The notes under the pieces: model-generated
The model's input: the letters and a program-made list of their open reading frames with translations, nothing else
Told to the model about the DNA's origin: nothing
The model's database searches: none
From: Meandrina meandrites
Lineage: Eukaryota; Cnidaria; Anthozoa; Scleractinia; Meandrinidae
NCBI GenBank assembly: GCA_963693305.1
Contig: OY855905.1
Location: forward strand, 33,496,750-33,560,749
Length of the DNA stretch: 64,000 nt
Reading direction: 5' to 3'
Program-made: the position numbers and the translations under genes
Part shown: in pieces, positions 33,701 to 48,700 of the stretch
Position numbering within the stretch: the stretch's first letter is position 1
How the letters are laid out: every line of letters starts with the position of its first letter

Positions 33701-36700
33701 GACTGAGCTCTTTGATAAGCGGTTTTCCCAGATCTAAGGTCGCCACTTGAATTACGTTTCACTATATTCTGCCCTTTCATTTGCATTCCCACTGGGTTAC
33801 GAGCCTGCGGCTTTTGTCGCTGAAGACTGTGCCAGCGGTTTTCTTTCGACACTGTAATGACGCTGTCCACGCGGTAGTTCGCGGGCTCTTCGTAGCTATC
33901 ACCCATGCTCATCTCTGAAGTGAAAAAAATAAGCATTTGTAAGACACAAACGACTTGTTTTGCTTCCACTGCAAAACAGACGTGTCACATCAAATCAACA
34001 CCCCTTGATAAGTGGACAGTCTGAAAAGCATAACACCGAAAGGAAAAACACTAGTTTTAATGAGAGTTGTTAAAAACGAACCCTTGGTTGGTTCTGTGTT
34101 TATATTTTCGCTTTGTCCCCGAGAAAACTGTTACTTTCACAACTTGGGTGTGAAGTCAAAACTGCCCTCGTAATAAAGAAATCGAGGAGAAACTGGCACT
34201 GAAGAATTTTGAACCTTTTTGGTTGTACGTGCACTTTTAAAGATAGATTTTATTAAAGAAGTGTTATTCCAATTATTGGAGAGTAACATTTTAGTGTTAA
34301 AGGAGTTATAATCATGAAAACTCTCTTCGTGTACTGGCCACACCGTTTAAATTAACCATCCTTTGGTCATCTTACTTAACCACTATAACTGAAGTGTTAT
34401 AACATAATGAGAATTAGGTGATCGTGTGCATAGTTGTGCGAACGATCTGGGTACTAACCAAATAGCGAGGGTCGACTGGAAGTGAGTGTAGACATTCGAC
34501 CCAGGGTCAGTGTCGTAGACGGGTCACGGTCAGGGGGAGGCGGGGGAAGTTTAAAACCTGGAAGACGACAACGTATGGAGTTAACATGGATGCAGCTGCA
34601 ATAAAAATATTCTACGAAACAGGTTAATTTAGCTTATAACCACAGTTCTAAAACAAAGTGAGTCAAAGGGAAAGGAAGAAAAAGTTTCAAATAAGCAGAT
34701 GGCACGTATGATGTAAACATGAAAAACGTTATTCTAAGAATCACTTTTAACTTTTAGCAAAGCAACACATTCATTAGCTCTACTTAAACGATTAGCTTAC
34801 AACTAAATGGCCAGTGATTAGCTACAACTAGAGTTATACTTACTAACACAATGAAGTTTACAAAAGAGCTACAAATTTAGTGCTGACACTTCCAAACAGC
34901 TATGACGTCAGAAGTCGACTCGCAATACAGCCCCAGGGAGGTACTCCACATGTTTAGGTGAGGATGCTCCACTGTGGCCTATCCTGTTTCTCATCCTCTC
35001 TCACACGGAAAGTTATAATAACTAGAAACCCCTGAACACGGCACACTCCACATCAGCCCGAACCACCCCAAAAAACAAGGTTAGTTTGGTTTGGTAGCTG
35101 TCGTTAGTATCCCATCCATCCACACATACCCGTTTAAGTGCTACCCTCGTAAAATAAACTTGTTATTACTATTATGGATGTGGATTCCCCACATCCCCAT
35201 TCTCAACTGTATAAACACACAAAGCAACCGCAATCCTTCATTTTGCTTCGACGAAGAGCTAACACTCGAAACGTCAGCTTTTCAAAACTCGCTACGACAG
35301 CGGTTTATTTACCACTGTCAACCTCCTGTTGATTATCGCCGACGCCAGCACTAAAGTCCCTTTAGAAACTAATAACTTTGCGGCTTGTATATGGAACTAC
35401 TAACCCTTTCCACGGGAAATGTTATCTAAATGGTATCGTGGGAGAGATTACTCACGTGACCTCACATACCTTTACCGTCTCGATGGTCGGTTCCGTTCAC
35501 CGATGGACTCTTCACTGTTACTATTTTTAACGTGACTGCACTGCCGCTCATTTTAATCAACTCCACCACGTGACCATGCGTTGCTGTGGTAACGTCCTCT
35601 CCATTAATCTAGAGATAACCGTTAGCCGGCAGAGTCAGATAAGTAACTATGAAGTAAATAAGCTGTCTTTCGACGTGCCCTGCATTACAAACAGCACTCC
35701 ATGTGGAATTCTACCTAAGAAAATGCAATTCATTGTGGGAGTTTAGTTCTTGTAGCAGGGAGGATCGCTTACTGACCTCTAATATGAAGTCTCCTGTCTT
35801 AACACCTTGTATGTCAGCCTGTCCTCCTTTCTCAAGATCTCCAAAGTACTGAAGAGCTGGAAACTCAGCGGTGGGTACGAAATTCAGTCGTGGAACTTGC
35901 GCTGTCGGTGAAATTTTTAAAGTTGTCATAAACGAAACAAAAACCTCCTGGAACTTTTTTGGTCGTTTGCAACTTTTATTAGCGATAAAGTACAAGTAGA
36001 GTAGCCATTTTCTTATGTCTAAATTTGGCTAAAATCTGTGACACAGTTCTTAAGACACAAGTAACGTTCGCTGAAAGCAATTACTCACAGTTAGCTCCTC
36101 TCATCTGAAAGCCAAAGCCAGCGTTGCTTCTTTGTAGAGTCACTAGTCGAGGAGCTTCAACGGCATTCTTTAAACCAATATGGTTCATGTCTTGGAAAGC
36201 ACTGAAATAATGAGACACGTTACAATCGAATGATTAAACAGATACGGTAGCAATACTTGGCCGTTCCATTTCAAATAACTGCTTAAGGTATACAACCGCT
36301 ATTCTTTCTCGCACTCACAACACAGTCCGCTAGCAATACACTAAAGCGTTAGCAATACTCGAATTTAACCGAAAGAATCGCTTATTGGCTAACATAAAGA
36401 TGATCAAACATGAACAGCCATATATATTGGCAAGAAATTGCATGTTAAGCCGTATCAGTGGGTTTAAGCGACACTCTACAAACGTACCTCTTGGCATGCG
36501 ATGGTGGCCGACCAAATAGTGTCTTCGGTCTACTTTTGCCTGGCAAATTACCAAAGAAAATAAACAAAGTTAAACCGAGAGGAAAAGTAAAGACGAAAGA
36601 AAAGCCGAACGAGTAATGGAGTATTCAAGCGAATAGACCTAGGCTTTACCGGGTCTTTATCACCAGACGTGCCATGCGTGGAGGGGGATGGGGGGAAGAT

Positions 36701-39700
36701 CATCTCTTTCTATCTTTCGTATCTGTTATGTGAGTCGTAACGCAATGCTTTACCCTAACAAGTGGAGAGAAGCATTGCGTGACATCCAAATAACGGCTGC
36801 GAAGGAGACTACGCATGTGACTTTACCAAATAAAACCAATTTTTACAAAGCAACTCTCGAAGTCGCCTAAGCCTGGTTGTTACGCAACGGGTGACAACGC
36901 AAACAAACGGCTGCGAAGGAAAATATTTTTTCCTTCTTGAAGAACATGGATACGCATGCACAAATGGATTGATGTGATGTTTCACGGCAGCATTTTTAAG
37001 TGAATCACAAGATTGGACCACCTGTGGTATGGGAAACTTACCAATATAGTAATATTTGAGTTCGTATGTACCTTTTCCTTTCTTTTCTTGTACGTATGAA
37101 TGATGAAACCAGCCAGTTGAATTTCCTACTCGACCTTCCCAGTAGCCTTTTTCACCAACATACAGCACTGAAATCAAATCACATTTATCGCATCACACCA
37201 CGTGCACAAGTAGCAAAACAAAAAGCGGTATCTTTATTTCCATCAACAAGATTAGCACTGTAATTCCAAACGAGTTATAATAAATGGCTTTTTACGAGTT
37301 GACAGCGGACGAGTGAGAAATGAAAGCCACAGTTGGTATTGCTTCAGCAATCAGCTAACGTACACATGTATAAACTAACATTGAAACGCCCGCAGTTTTA
37401 TTATCTCCGGCTGAAAACGGTGAATTCTACTGGTCTGCAATAGACTCTTCGTACATCATCACGCAATGCCACTATTGTTATTCCAGATCACTTTCCGTCT
37501 GACCTCTAATCTACAAATCGCTATAACCTCGACATAAATACCACAAGAGCGACTAAAAATCAACATAGTGCTCGATTAGATATTGTTCCTAGTAAAGTGT
37601 TATTTTCAATTTTAAACAAAATGAAAAAAAAAGCACTTGTGTCTGGTCGATTCTTCCCGACCGCTATGAATTCCACTCAAACAAAACACGACTGACGAGT
37701 CATACTCGACGTTTAATTCAGTTCTAGAACATTTCACTGCATGTCACTACCACACCGCCGTACAGTTAAACCGGTATATAAACTAAAGGAAAAACAGTAT
37801 GTAAATAAAGTTCCCTGTCTAATCTAATCTTATCTCCAGCATAACGCATCGTACCTTCAACTTCATCGCCTTTCTCGAGCGCCAACTCTCCAGCCATCAA
37901 TGGCTGATAATCCCTGACGGCTACAAATCTCTTGCCAGGCACGCTAGCGTACAGCCTCTTGCGGATTGTTGCTGCTCCAGAAACTACTTTGACTGGTGGT
38001 ACAACAGGTTTCTCCGATATGTTTGGCATCGAGTACTGATGCCATGAGCGCTTCTTTCGTCTTTCTTCTCGCGGCGACAGCTCACCCGAGTCTGACCCCG
38101 AATACGACGAGTCCGAAGCCGTCGAACTCACGGATAGAGTTCTGTTCAAGGTCTTTTCCGACTGCTTGTACGTATCGATATCGCCATTCATTGTTATGTT
38201 ATGTTCATCAACTGATGCCGTCTCTGAGGTCGTGGTTGATGGAACACTGTGGGTTGAGGAACCAGGCGACGGTGGCGACGAATCGCTCAGCTGCACCGAC
38301 AGCTGAGGTTCCGAAGATGTCCGAGGAAACAACGAAGATGCCTTCGGCTTAGAAACGGATTTACGACGGCGGGTGCTGTAAGTGGGCTTTCCGGAGAACT
38401 TGACTGAAAGAAAGATAGAAGAAACTAATAAATATCTGTGAATGAATGAATGAATCAGCTAGATCTAGTTCAAAGATCAAACGTTTGACCAACTGAGCTA
38501 TGACTAAGAAACACAAGAAGAGGAACTCTTAAATCATTGTACAGCGTACCTATATCGTTATCTCTGAAATTCCTTATTAACTCGGCAAGTTCTTTATTCC
38601 CACTAACAGCGGCTACCTGTAAGAGCAACAAAAATCAACTACTAGTTAACAAGTACTCCAAAAATAACACACTCGCTCTATTTTTAATCTCGCACAGCAG
38701 ATGTTCCGAACCAGAAAATATCTACTTCTTAAATGTCTGAGCACTTTCAGTAAAAAAAAAAAAGAATTTTACAAACTTCACGGCTTCACGGCCCGGGGGA
38801 AATTATTACCGGAACTTCTCCTTTCTTGAGACGAAGTAAGGGATAATGAAGTAGATTTGGACTTGTCTCCTCTTTCAGACAGTTGAACGAGCGAGAAGTT
38901 GTGCCTGATTAAGGGGCTGTGTGCAGTCTATAATATTAATGAAGTATATGCTAAATTTGCATCCTTGTCTTGGAGACTTGGCAGGAGTTGTCAGATACGC
39001 GTAAGATAAAAATACATCGTATACTTTATCAGTTTTTCCTCGGGGGATTTTCGCAAACTCGTTTCAAACTTTGAACGTTTTAAACAAGTTATAATGGCTT
39101 ATGAAAAAGGGCTGAGAAACATCTGCCGAGATATATATCTTAACATTTTCAAATAATTCTGGTGCACTGTTAAATGAAAATAAATGTTGCGGTTTAAATT
39201 TAACTTTGGTCTAAAAATTTTCAAACCACTTTGATTTTTATTTCCCTTTGTTTCAGATTATGACAATGAATTTGAGATAATAAAAAATAAAAATAAAACT
39301 GGTTTGAAAAATTTTAAACCAAAGATCCATTTAAACCACAACACAAACAAATAGCTAGAAAGCAAACTATACTTGACTGTTTTGCATAAATACAGACTAT
39401 GTAGCTCTCGAGCACCTTTCAAGTTAGTCGGACAGTTTTGACATCTGCTTAAGTTCTATATCCATATAACTATTATGCCACAGTGGAAAGTAGAAAGAAG
39501 AAAGCTCTCGGCCTGACACGTTTGTTTTTTAAACAATGGGACTTGTAAAAGTTTGTGCACCAACTGCAGGGTAGAACGGTGCCCGAAGAGTGATGCCGCG
39601 AGATTCTTCAGATTATTAGCCCTCACTGTCTCCCTGTACAACACCTGTTGCCTTAAACTAATGTCGCCGATTCATGGAGGCGGTGTTGGACCACAACAAT

Positions 39701-42700
39701 AAAGAAAATTACTCATAAGAAGATTACTCATAACAACAGCTGATAATTTATAACTAGACTCAGTTATACGAAAGCGAAAAACGTTCTTGGACAAATCTGC
39801 CAGCAAAAATGACAATTGTAATGCTAGGCTATAAAAGTCTTTTTCAGCTCAACTTTTTCACCTTAACAACTGGTTCATTTGTGGAAATTTTTTGACGTGG
39901 CGGATCCAGACAGGACCAAACGAGTATCATGACGGGAACATAAGTACTACGTTTACCAATTTAATACAAAGATAGAGCGGTGTTTTTTGCTGATATTCAT
40001 CATAGAACAAGACAAAAATTCTAGCGTGACCAAAAGCGTGACCGTCACAGTTTCCAAATCTATAGCTTATTTAGCAAGTAGAACAAAGAGAAGATTAACG
40101 ATCGATCAGCTAAATCATGAATGCAACCGTCTGTACTGGCAAACTCAGTATGGGTGGGCCTCAAGGCATATATATACATCAAGGAATTTGTATGTAATGG
40201 ATCCTCGTTAATCAATCTGATATCTCCAAAAAACTTAACAAAAACTGATGAATAGGATACAAGATACGGTAGAAGCTTTATCAACTCGAACAAAGGGTCT
40301 CCTTTGAAATCCTGCCACCTGCATAATGACAAGTCTTGTAATACGATACTGCAGAACAGCAAACAATAAAATATTGTTCTCGAAAATTATGCAAAACTAT
40401 ATCGCAAGTTGCGCTTTCTTGAATGTCACGCGAACTACAATAAACAGTTTCGCGGTATCCAACTAGATTAAAATGGAACATTACACATCATGGTATCACG
40501 GAAAATTTAGATGCAACAAGATTACGTGGTTCCCTCTGTTGAATTTTGAAAATTAAGCGCAATATTGCAATATATATTTAAATTAATTTTAACACTAAAC
40601 CACAACGATCAAGTTACACATCAATAGCTTGATTTTAGGCCAAACCCAACGCAAACCAAATTTTTTTGCAGTAATTTTTAGGGGATAAGCTTAGAAAACA
40701 AACTGAGCTCCCATTCCAAGAATTTCGATGAAAAGCGCTCAGACGTTGCCTTACCTCGTATGCAGATTGGTTAGCGTAGTTCAAAATATTCCTCTTCGCT
40801 CCTCTAAACAGCAACACTCTTGTACATTCATCCTAACAGAAGAAAACAACATCAACATTCGCGTTACACGAAATTGAAACAAGCACATCTACACATACTA
40901 AAGATAACTACAGTTCCTGAAGCAGGCAGCGCAACCACCGCAACGTCTAATTACGTGGAAATTAATACGGTTCGATCCGTTAGATTGTGCGATATAAAAA
41001 CTCTGGGAAACTGATTCTGGGCAATTTGTCGCCTTCGCTTGCTCTAACACGTTCTTAAAGAGCTCAATAATCACCAGTAATGCTAGTCTGTGATAAAGTC
41101 TTCTCCAACACGTGGCGTGATATCGATCCGGTCGTGCAACTTTTCAATATCTTTTTTTTTTTCAGTTCGTTTTACAATGACGTGACCACCGAAGCATTTC
41201 CTAGCGAATACAAGTACCGCATTTTAGTAGTTTATGAATAAATATACACAATGTGACTTGCCAAAAATAGAGGATATCGGTGACATTTACAGTTCAGGTG
41301 TCAGAAAACGTTTGTCAATTGGATAAGGAAACATCTATATTTGTTCCTTAATGTGTTGGCAAACTAAAACGAGCGCCAGTCTAAACAAAGCCACAATTGA
41401 ATCACTGATTTTCAACAGGAAAAAGAGACACCGTCTAATAATATGCAAGGTGGATGATCTCTTCAATTCAAACAATTTTCCTTCCAATCGAATTTCAGGG
41501 TTACACCAATGATAATCAAAACATTAAACGTTTTCTTGGCCAACGATTAATGATTCATTCAGCGTCTATTTTAATAACGACTTCCTTTAACCAAGAGAAA
41601 ATAAAAAGAGAAAGAAAAAGACAGAACGCAGGAACCGGAATTTAAGTGGCGGCCAAAAACACAATCTCCTGGGTGGTCAAGCATCGTAACAACAAAGGCT
41701 ATTGAAATTTAACAGCAGTCTTTCCACTAATAAATAAACCACAATTGTAATGCAAACGAAAATTCATGCAATTCTAAATTTAATAACATAGGTTTACGTA
41801 TACACAACCTGCTTAAAGAAACAAGGGGTCTATTATTTTCGAGGTGTTATTTTATACCAAGCAAGGTGCTTATCCTAGTTTGTGTTACACAGAGTCTTTC
41901 TAAACCACAACAGTGCTTCAAGAACTTTCAAGTCCCAAGGTCATATGCAAAATTCTTGTTACCGTTCATCATACATTTTTCTATCACTCCACTTGGGAGA
42001 ATTTGAATTTAAATCACAATAGCATTTTCTGAGATGATCAGATCCTTTACTCTCCTGTACTAACTACTAATATTTGCTGTAAAAGGTAAGGAGAAGATAT
42101 AAATTCATCAATAGCGGCTCTCTAGATATAAAAATATCCATTCCCTCCATTAAGGAAGTTTTTTTCTTTAACAGTACCCCTACTGATCTCCAAGTCTCCA
42201 ACCCTATCGAAATTCCAGTTTCAGCTTCACACTTTAAAATGTACTTCAAAAACTTTGTCGGTTGAAGCCCCCTTCCCACTCTGTATTTCCAATCCTTCAT
42301 GAGCATGGATAATATTGTTATTTACTGGAGCTGCACAGTCCCCCTTGTGGAGCAAGCATAGACACAAAGGGTAAAAATGAGTGAACAAAAACCGTTAGGC
42401 AAATGTATGAATAGCAGTAATAAAAATTTTGATGATGGTCTTCATGAACTAAAAGGATTCTAGGCTAGGTACCTGATTATTAAGTGCAGCCACATGTAAT
42501 GCTGTGTTTCCTGATGCCGTGCGAGCATCAATCTCAGCTCCGTAATACAGCAAATGCTCCAGGTGTTGAACAAGACCATTTTTACATGCCTGAAAATAAA
42601 AAAAAAACTCAGGTCTTGAACTGGAATACAGTGTCAAGGCAGGTTTGACACAAAAACTACTTGCCAGTAAGTGAGTGGCTGTAAATGCCTTACAGGAAAA

Positions 42701-45700
42701 TGATGTCAGAATTTGAAACAATTCTCACCTCGAGAGAAACGAGACAAGGGTGGTAACTTTAAATTGAAATTGAAATTTAACCATGTGTACATTGTAAATA
42801 TGCAGTTGTATACTGTATCTCAAGACTGTTAATGTTAATTGATTTTGCTTTTTCGTTGTTGTTGTTGTTGTTGTTGTTATTATTAAGTACAGTCGAACCT
42901 CTTAAATATGGACACCAAAGTGGCAAGGAAGCATGTCCATTTTAAAGAGGCACCCATATTACTATACAGGGACAGAGTTTATATGAATTTTGGTCTCTAC
43001 TGGACCAAATGAACAGCCCGTAATAGGGAGATGTCGTATCATAGAGGTTTCCATAAGGAAAAGTATGACTGTACACACTTTTTAGGGCATATTACATGAA
43101 TGTTCTGGAAGCCATTTAGTTGTTCTGGCTACCCTGTAAATCCAAGATGAAATAATATTTATGTATGCCCATGGAATCTCACCAGGTGTATTTCTTGCAT
43201 GCCTTGATGATCAGAGATATGGAGCTCAGCATGATCATTGAGGAGGATTTCACTACAGTACGGGTCACCTCCATGCAGTACTGTGTGGAATAATGGTGTG
43301 AGACCCTGCAAGGAGAACAATTCAAAATAATAATGATGAAACATCACTGTAACTTACTAGGCAATTTCCTAGTGCATGTTGGTAACAATTTAACTAAACT
43401 GACTTTGACTTATATCCTAGTTCTCCTCTGGGAGAATAAGGCCGTAATTTAACTGTACAGTTCAGGTGAAATATCTGTTTTATTGTAAGTTGTTACCATG
43501 GTAACAATATACATTGTACTCACTGATGGGCTACACTGTATTTTAACAGCATCTATTCTTTAGGCAAGCAAGAGTTTCAAGTTATATAATTTGAAATCAA
43601 CCTCCAATCACACACACAAGCCTGAACTCTTAAATACAATGTACATGTAAATACACTAGCCTAGGTTCTGACATGTTCAATCAGTGCAAATAGATTGTGA
43701 TTATCTACATGTATCTGTTGTGGTTTAGTTTACATTTTTCCTTGGTTTAAAATTTTTCAAACCAGCTTGATTTTTATTTCCCTTTGTTCCAGATTATGAT
43801 AATCAAGATGAGACAATGAAAAATGAAAATCAAACTGGTTTGAAAAATTTTAAACCAAAGAAAAATTTAAACCACAACACTGTATCCTTACCTTTAAGTC
43901 TTTGTAATTTGGTGAAGCTCCAAAGTCTAAGAGGGTCTACACAATAATAAAAGTGACAATCAAAGTTGTCGCAAATGCTAATAATAAAGTACAGTTAAAA
44001 ATGAATCTAGATGTATGGCAGGACCCGAAAAAAAAAAAACACCCTGGATTTCAGCTTGCCCTTTGGATAAGCAGCTCTCAATTATGCTTGCCCTGGACAG
44101 TTGCATGCTTGTCTTAGTTTACTTTTTTATGATTTATTCACGTGACAACTTGCCAAGGCCCTTATGCATTGGGCAAGTGAGAATGAAACGTTACTTGCCC
44201 AGCAGGAATCTACTTGTCTCGGACGACCCATTCTTGAGCCTTGTAATAATAAGCATTACTTATTCAATACCTTAACAGACAGCGCCTTTCCAGAGGCAGC
44301 TGCTCTGTGCAGAGGTGTCAGTCCTTCTCTTGTCCTATAGTCAAGTAATGATCCACCATTCACCAGCATGACTATCATTTCACAAGCATTGTCTTTGGTC
44401 ACTGCTAGTGATAGTGGAGTTTCTAAAAGTTGGACGAAGCAAGATCTATGTTAACAATTACATTGTAGACTACGAGCGCAAGATTACTAAGAGTGAACAA
44501 AGCGCAGCCAAGTTGACTATCACTGATAGAAAACAAGAAGAGTTGTCTAATAATTAGATTTAGTAGAATCTTTAAAGGATTACAGTCCAAAAACCTACAA
44601 TTTGATGTCCCTTTAGCGAAAACGCAAAAAAATTGTCCCTTCAAGAGAAACATGTGTGCAACTGTGTTCTATCAGTGATTAGAAAACAGTCCAAGATCCA
44701 ATCAGCTTCATGGATTTCCAAAAGAACACAACTCAATTTCCACTAGTTATACAAGTCATATTAAACATACATTTGTACATGTACATGAACAATTGTAAGG
44801 AATTCACACATGTTTCAATGATGTACACTTATCACTGCCAGTATGTTCAGTGAAACCACAATATACACACCTGTAACAAAGGGCCAAGGGACTGGCAAAA
44901 ACTAAACATACTCCCTATAATGAGGTTTGGTTATATCGCGGTTCTTTTCCAAATATCCTACTATTACTTTGTTATTACTAAACAGTGGATAGCATTATTG
45001 GCACACACTGATTGGCTACTCAAATTCCTCCGAGCAAATCACGCGCAGAAACTGTAATCGTTGACAGGACTACACAAACAATGTAGATAAGTAAAAGTAC
45101 ATGTAATCCTTTTTGGGTTATAACAGTGTATTGTCTATTCACTATCCACCTCTGCGTTGGTGGCTAGTGGTGGATATCTACCTCACTGCTTTCGTGGCTT
45201 GGTAAATATCCACCACTAGCCACCTCCACTTTGGAGAATAGTTGTTAAGACGGAATCCGCCTGGACTTCGAGTAGTTGTTGGACAAAATTATGTACCAAA
45301 ATTATTTACACCTTATTGCAAGCTTTTGTGTTACTGCTTCAAATATCTTATCAAAAGAAATCTTTTCTAACAACACCAAACATCGAAAACCAATCTCGAA
45401 GTTCCGCTGAATTCCACTAAATCGCTTAAAAGACGCGAGCTTTTGCCTATAGCTTGTGAACATTAAATTTCATTTTCTCAGGCTCTGATAAGAAATTGTT
45501 GTACCAAAATTATTTACACCTTATTGCAAACTTTTGTGTTACTGCTTCAAATATCTTATCAAAAAAAATCTTTTCTAACAACACCAAACACCGAAAACAA
45601 ATTTTGAAATTTCACTGAATTGCACTGAATCGCTTAAAGACGATTCTACAAAATGGCTGCACGTGAGAATTTCCCTATAGCTTGGGAACTTTGAAATTCA

Positions 45701-48700
45701 TTTTCTAAGACTCTGATAGGAAATTGTTGTTGGTGTTATCAGTGATAATTACTTACATCTTTACCTTTTATTTAGGGTAGAAAATAACGCAATAGGATTT
45801 AAATTATTCTGGTACTCGATTTTTGCCCAACATAAATAATTATTACTCGACTTCCTGGTGGATTCCGTCTTAATAATATACTGGGGACTCAGGTTCCAGA
45901 ATCTTGCCATATTCATATTCCAGAATCTTGCCACATTCAAATCAGTGAAACCTTTAGGCAGTGCTAAGTACAGTTAGTATAACTTACCACCAGTTCGATC
46001 ATCATGAAAATTAGGATCAATTCCTCTTTCTGTCATCTTGGCAACTTGACTGACAGCATTGGAAGACACCAACTCCATGAACTTTCGCTGATTTGTCTAA
46101 CGAAAGAATTTCACACAGAGATTAAATAACAGGCCTTAGCTTGTTGATAGTAACAGTAGTGAGCTGGCACCTGACTATTTATTAGCAGGTTTTATGCAGC
46201 CATCTAGCCTTGGAACACATTAGCCAGTAAAGGAAAAAAAGTCCTACATCTACTGGCGGGGCAGCCTACAGTGTACATTATCTAAGCCATTTTCTTACAC
46301 ATACAATGTTCATTAGCACTGCAAGGAGGTACATGTTATCTAGTTGTGGCTGCATTTACATCATCAGAATCCATTTAGCACATGTCAAACATGATTTCAA
46401 GAATTTGAGTTTGGGCAACGCAGTAACACAGTTATAATGCTTACATTGTAACATGCACAGGTATGTTCATGTATTGCGGTAACAACAGTTGAAGCCATCT
46501 TAATCCATCTCACCTTTGCATTAACTTTTTGCAGAGTCTTTTGTTCATAAACCATAGAACGGTAAATTCTTCTTTTGACTTTAAACTAATGCAAGAAAAA
46601 ACAACATTTCTGCAGATCACTTTTTCGTAGATAACAAAAAACATCTTCTTTATCTGTACAAGTACTCCCCTTTAAAGACAAAGATCAACCTTCAATATTT
46701 TCAAAAATTCTTTGCATTTGAAAATCAATCGCCATGCATACATGTACATGTGCACCTCAGCCAGATTAACCTCTTGAATTTGTGATGTCTGGGTTCTACA
46801 TTCTGGAGTCTAGTAGGCACTTTTTTACCCTTAAAGGAATATTAGCCCCAACACATACTTCAGAGAAAAATCTTTGAACAAAAAATCTAAATCCCACAAA
46901 GGGATAATGTCAAAAATCTAAATCCCACAAAGGGATAATGTCAAAACCTTAAAGTGGAGGGTTTCAACTTGGCACAATAAAAAACAAGTGTGCATGTACA
47001 TACCTCAAGAACTGGAGGTGTACCAGACAAGGGGTAATCTTTAAATGGCCTTTCCTCTTCAAGAAACTTGCCAGACTTTCCATTACAGGGAGGGTCATAG
47101 AATCCATAATTCATTGAATCTTTAACACCCTGAAAAATAAAAATACAGCCAATGATCTTCAACGTTTTCACAATATCTGGCTGTATAAGTTAAAATGCCA
47201 CTTTTCTGAATTTAAAGAGAACTCTAGATTTAGCTACTGAACAGTGTACAGTATTTATTTGCAAGTATAGCAAGTAATTTCTTGCAGTATAGCAAGTAAT
47301 TACAGTATAGCAAGTAATTTCTTGCACATTGCAAATGGCAGCTACCAAAAAGGATCATTATGATAGTGTTCATGTTTGTTTTTTTTGATTGCTCACAAAA
47401 CAGTTACATGGTACTACAATGTACATTTACAAAACTTACGATAAAAGAAAAAAAGCTGACAGTAAACAATGGTAACAGAGCGGACGTTATAAACTAAGAA
47501 ATAACTTGGCAATGACTTTTTAAAGGTATTTTTAGATAGATAGCAATTAGAAGAGTGAAAAATAAAAAATTAAAGAGTGCGAATGGAAGAAAATAGTATT
47601 AAGGGTAGATAGTGTTCATGTTACTGTGCATACCGATGAAAGCAGAACAGAACCTGTGTTTGCATACCTTAATCAACTCATTAATCACTTGCAGTTTGGC
47701 AGTCCACACTTTGTCAAGTACATCAAAATGATAAAGCTTCTGTAAAAATCAAACAAATTTATCAAATGCATATATAACAGGTACTACTGTTAAGAAGTGG
47801 AACCTGCTATTTAATTATTGCTATTTAAGAACGTTTATGAAAACTCAATTTAAAAACTTACATTTTGTATTTGTCAAGTTTCATTTCAAAATTTTCAATT
47901 TTCATTACAATGTTGGGAAATAACTTCAGTTTTTAGATTCAAGAATTCACTTTCTCTGGATGATCAGTTTCATTACTCATGACCTTCCCTCTTAAAGAAA
48001 GTGTGAAAAAAAAGCAAAGAGAACAATAAATCCCTGCTGGATATAAGGGACTTAATAAATGCAATATTAATGAATTGGCACAGAGGTGGTTGAAAAAAAT
48101 CTAAATCTCACAAGAGCAAAACAACACATATCTAGATTGTATATATTAATAGCAGATTCCAGCTCAAGGCATTTTGGTCTAGTGTCGCTGTAACTCTGAA
48201 ATTATTAAATAAAGTCATTTTTTAAATAAATAATTTAATAGCATTCACAAGTACAAGTAGTAGTACATAAACTGTGTTCAATTTTTCAAGTGTTGTTCAC
48301 TACAAAGCTTGACAAACGCATGAGATTATAATTTTAATTAGCAGCCTGGTGGAGATCACACAGCAGGGGGTTTCAGAAGCTTTTCTTTATAAGCCAGCTG
48401 TGCTGAGCTTAAAATACAATGGCCATGTGTAGACAATAACAGAACACAAAGTTCTTTCATTTTGAGTTGGCAAGAGGAGAAGCCGAAAAAAGGGAAGACA
48501 TTTTCCTGATCTACACCAAGATTGTCATAAAAATATGAATGCCAAATGCCAGAAATACGAATAATTTGAGCAAAACATGTAGTAGTGTAATAAAAGTACA
48601 ATAATCTACAGCAAAAAGGTGGTGTGAGGTGAAGACAAAGCTAAAAATCATAACATCACTGGGTGGCAAAGACAAATTTGCCATCCAGCGATTGAGCAGG

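Noticed and set aside
44015..44275. 86-codon plus-strand frame in a SHANK intron
   Set aside because: Opposite to and between SHANK exons, no motif, no splice signals; considered chance.
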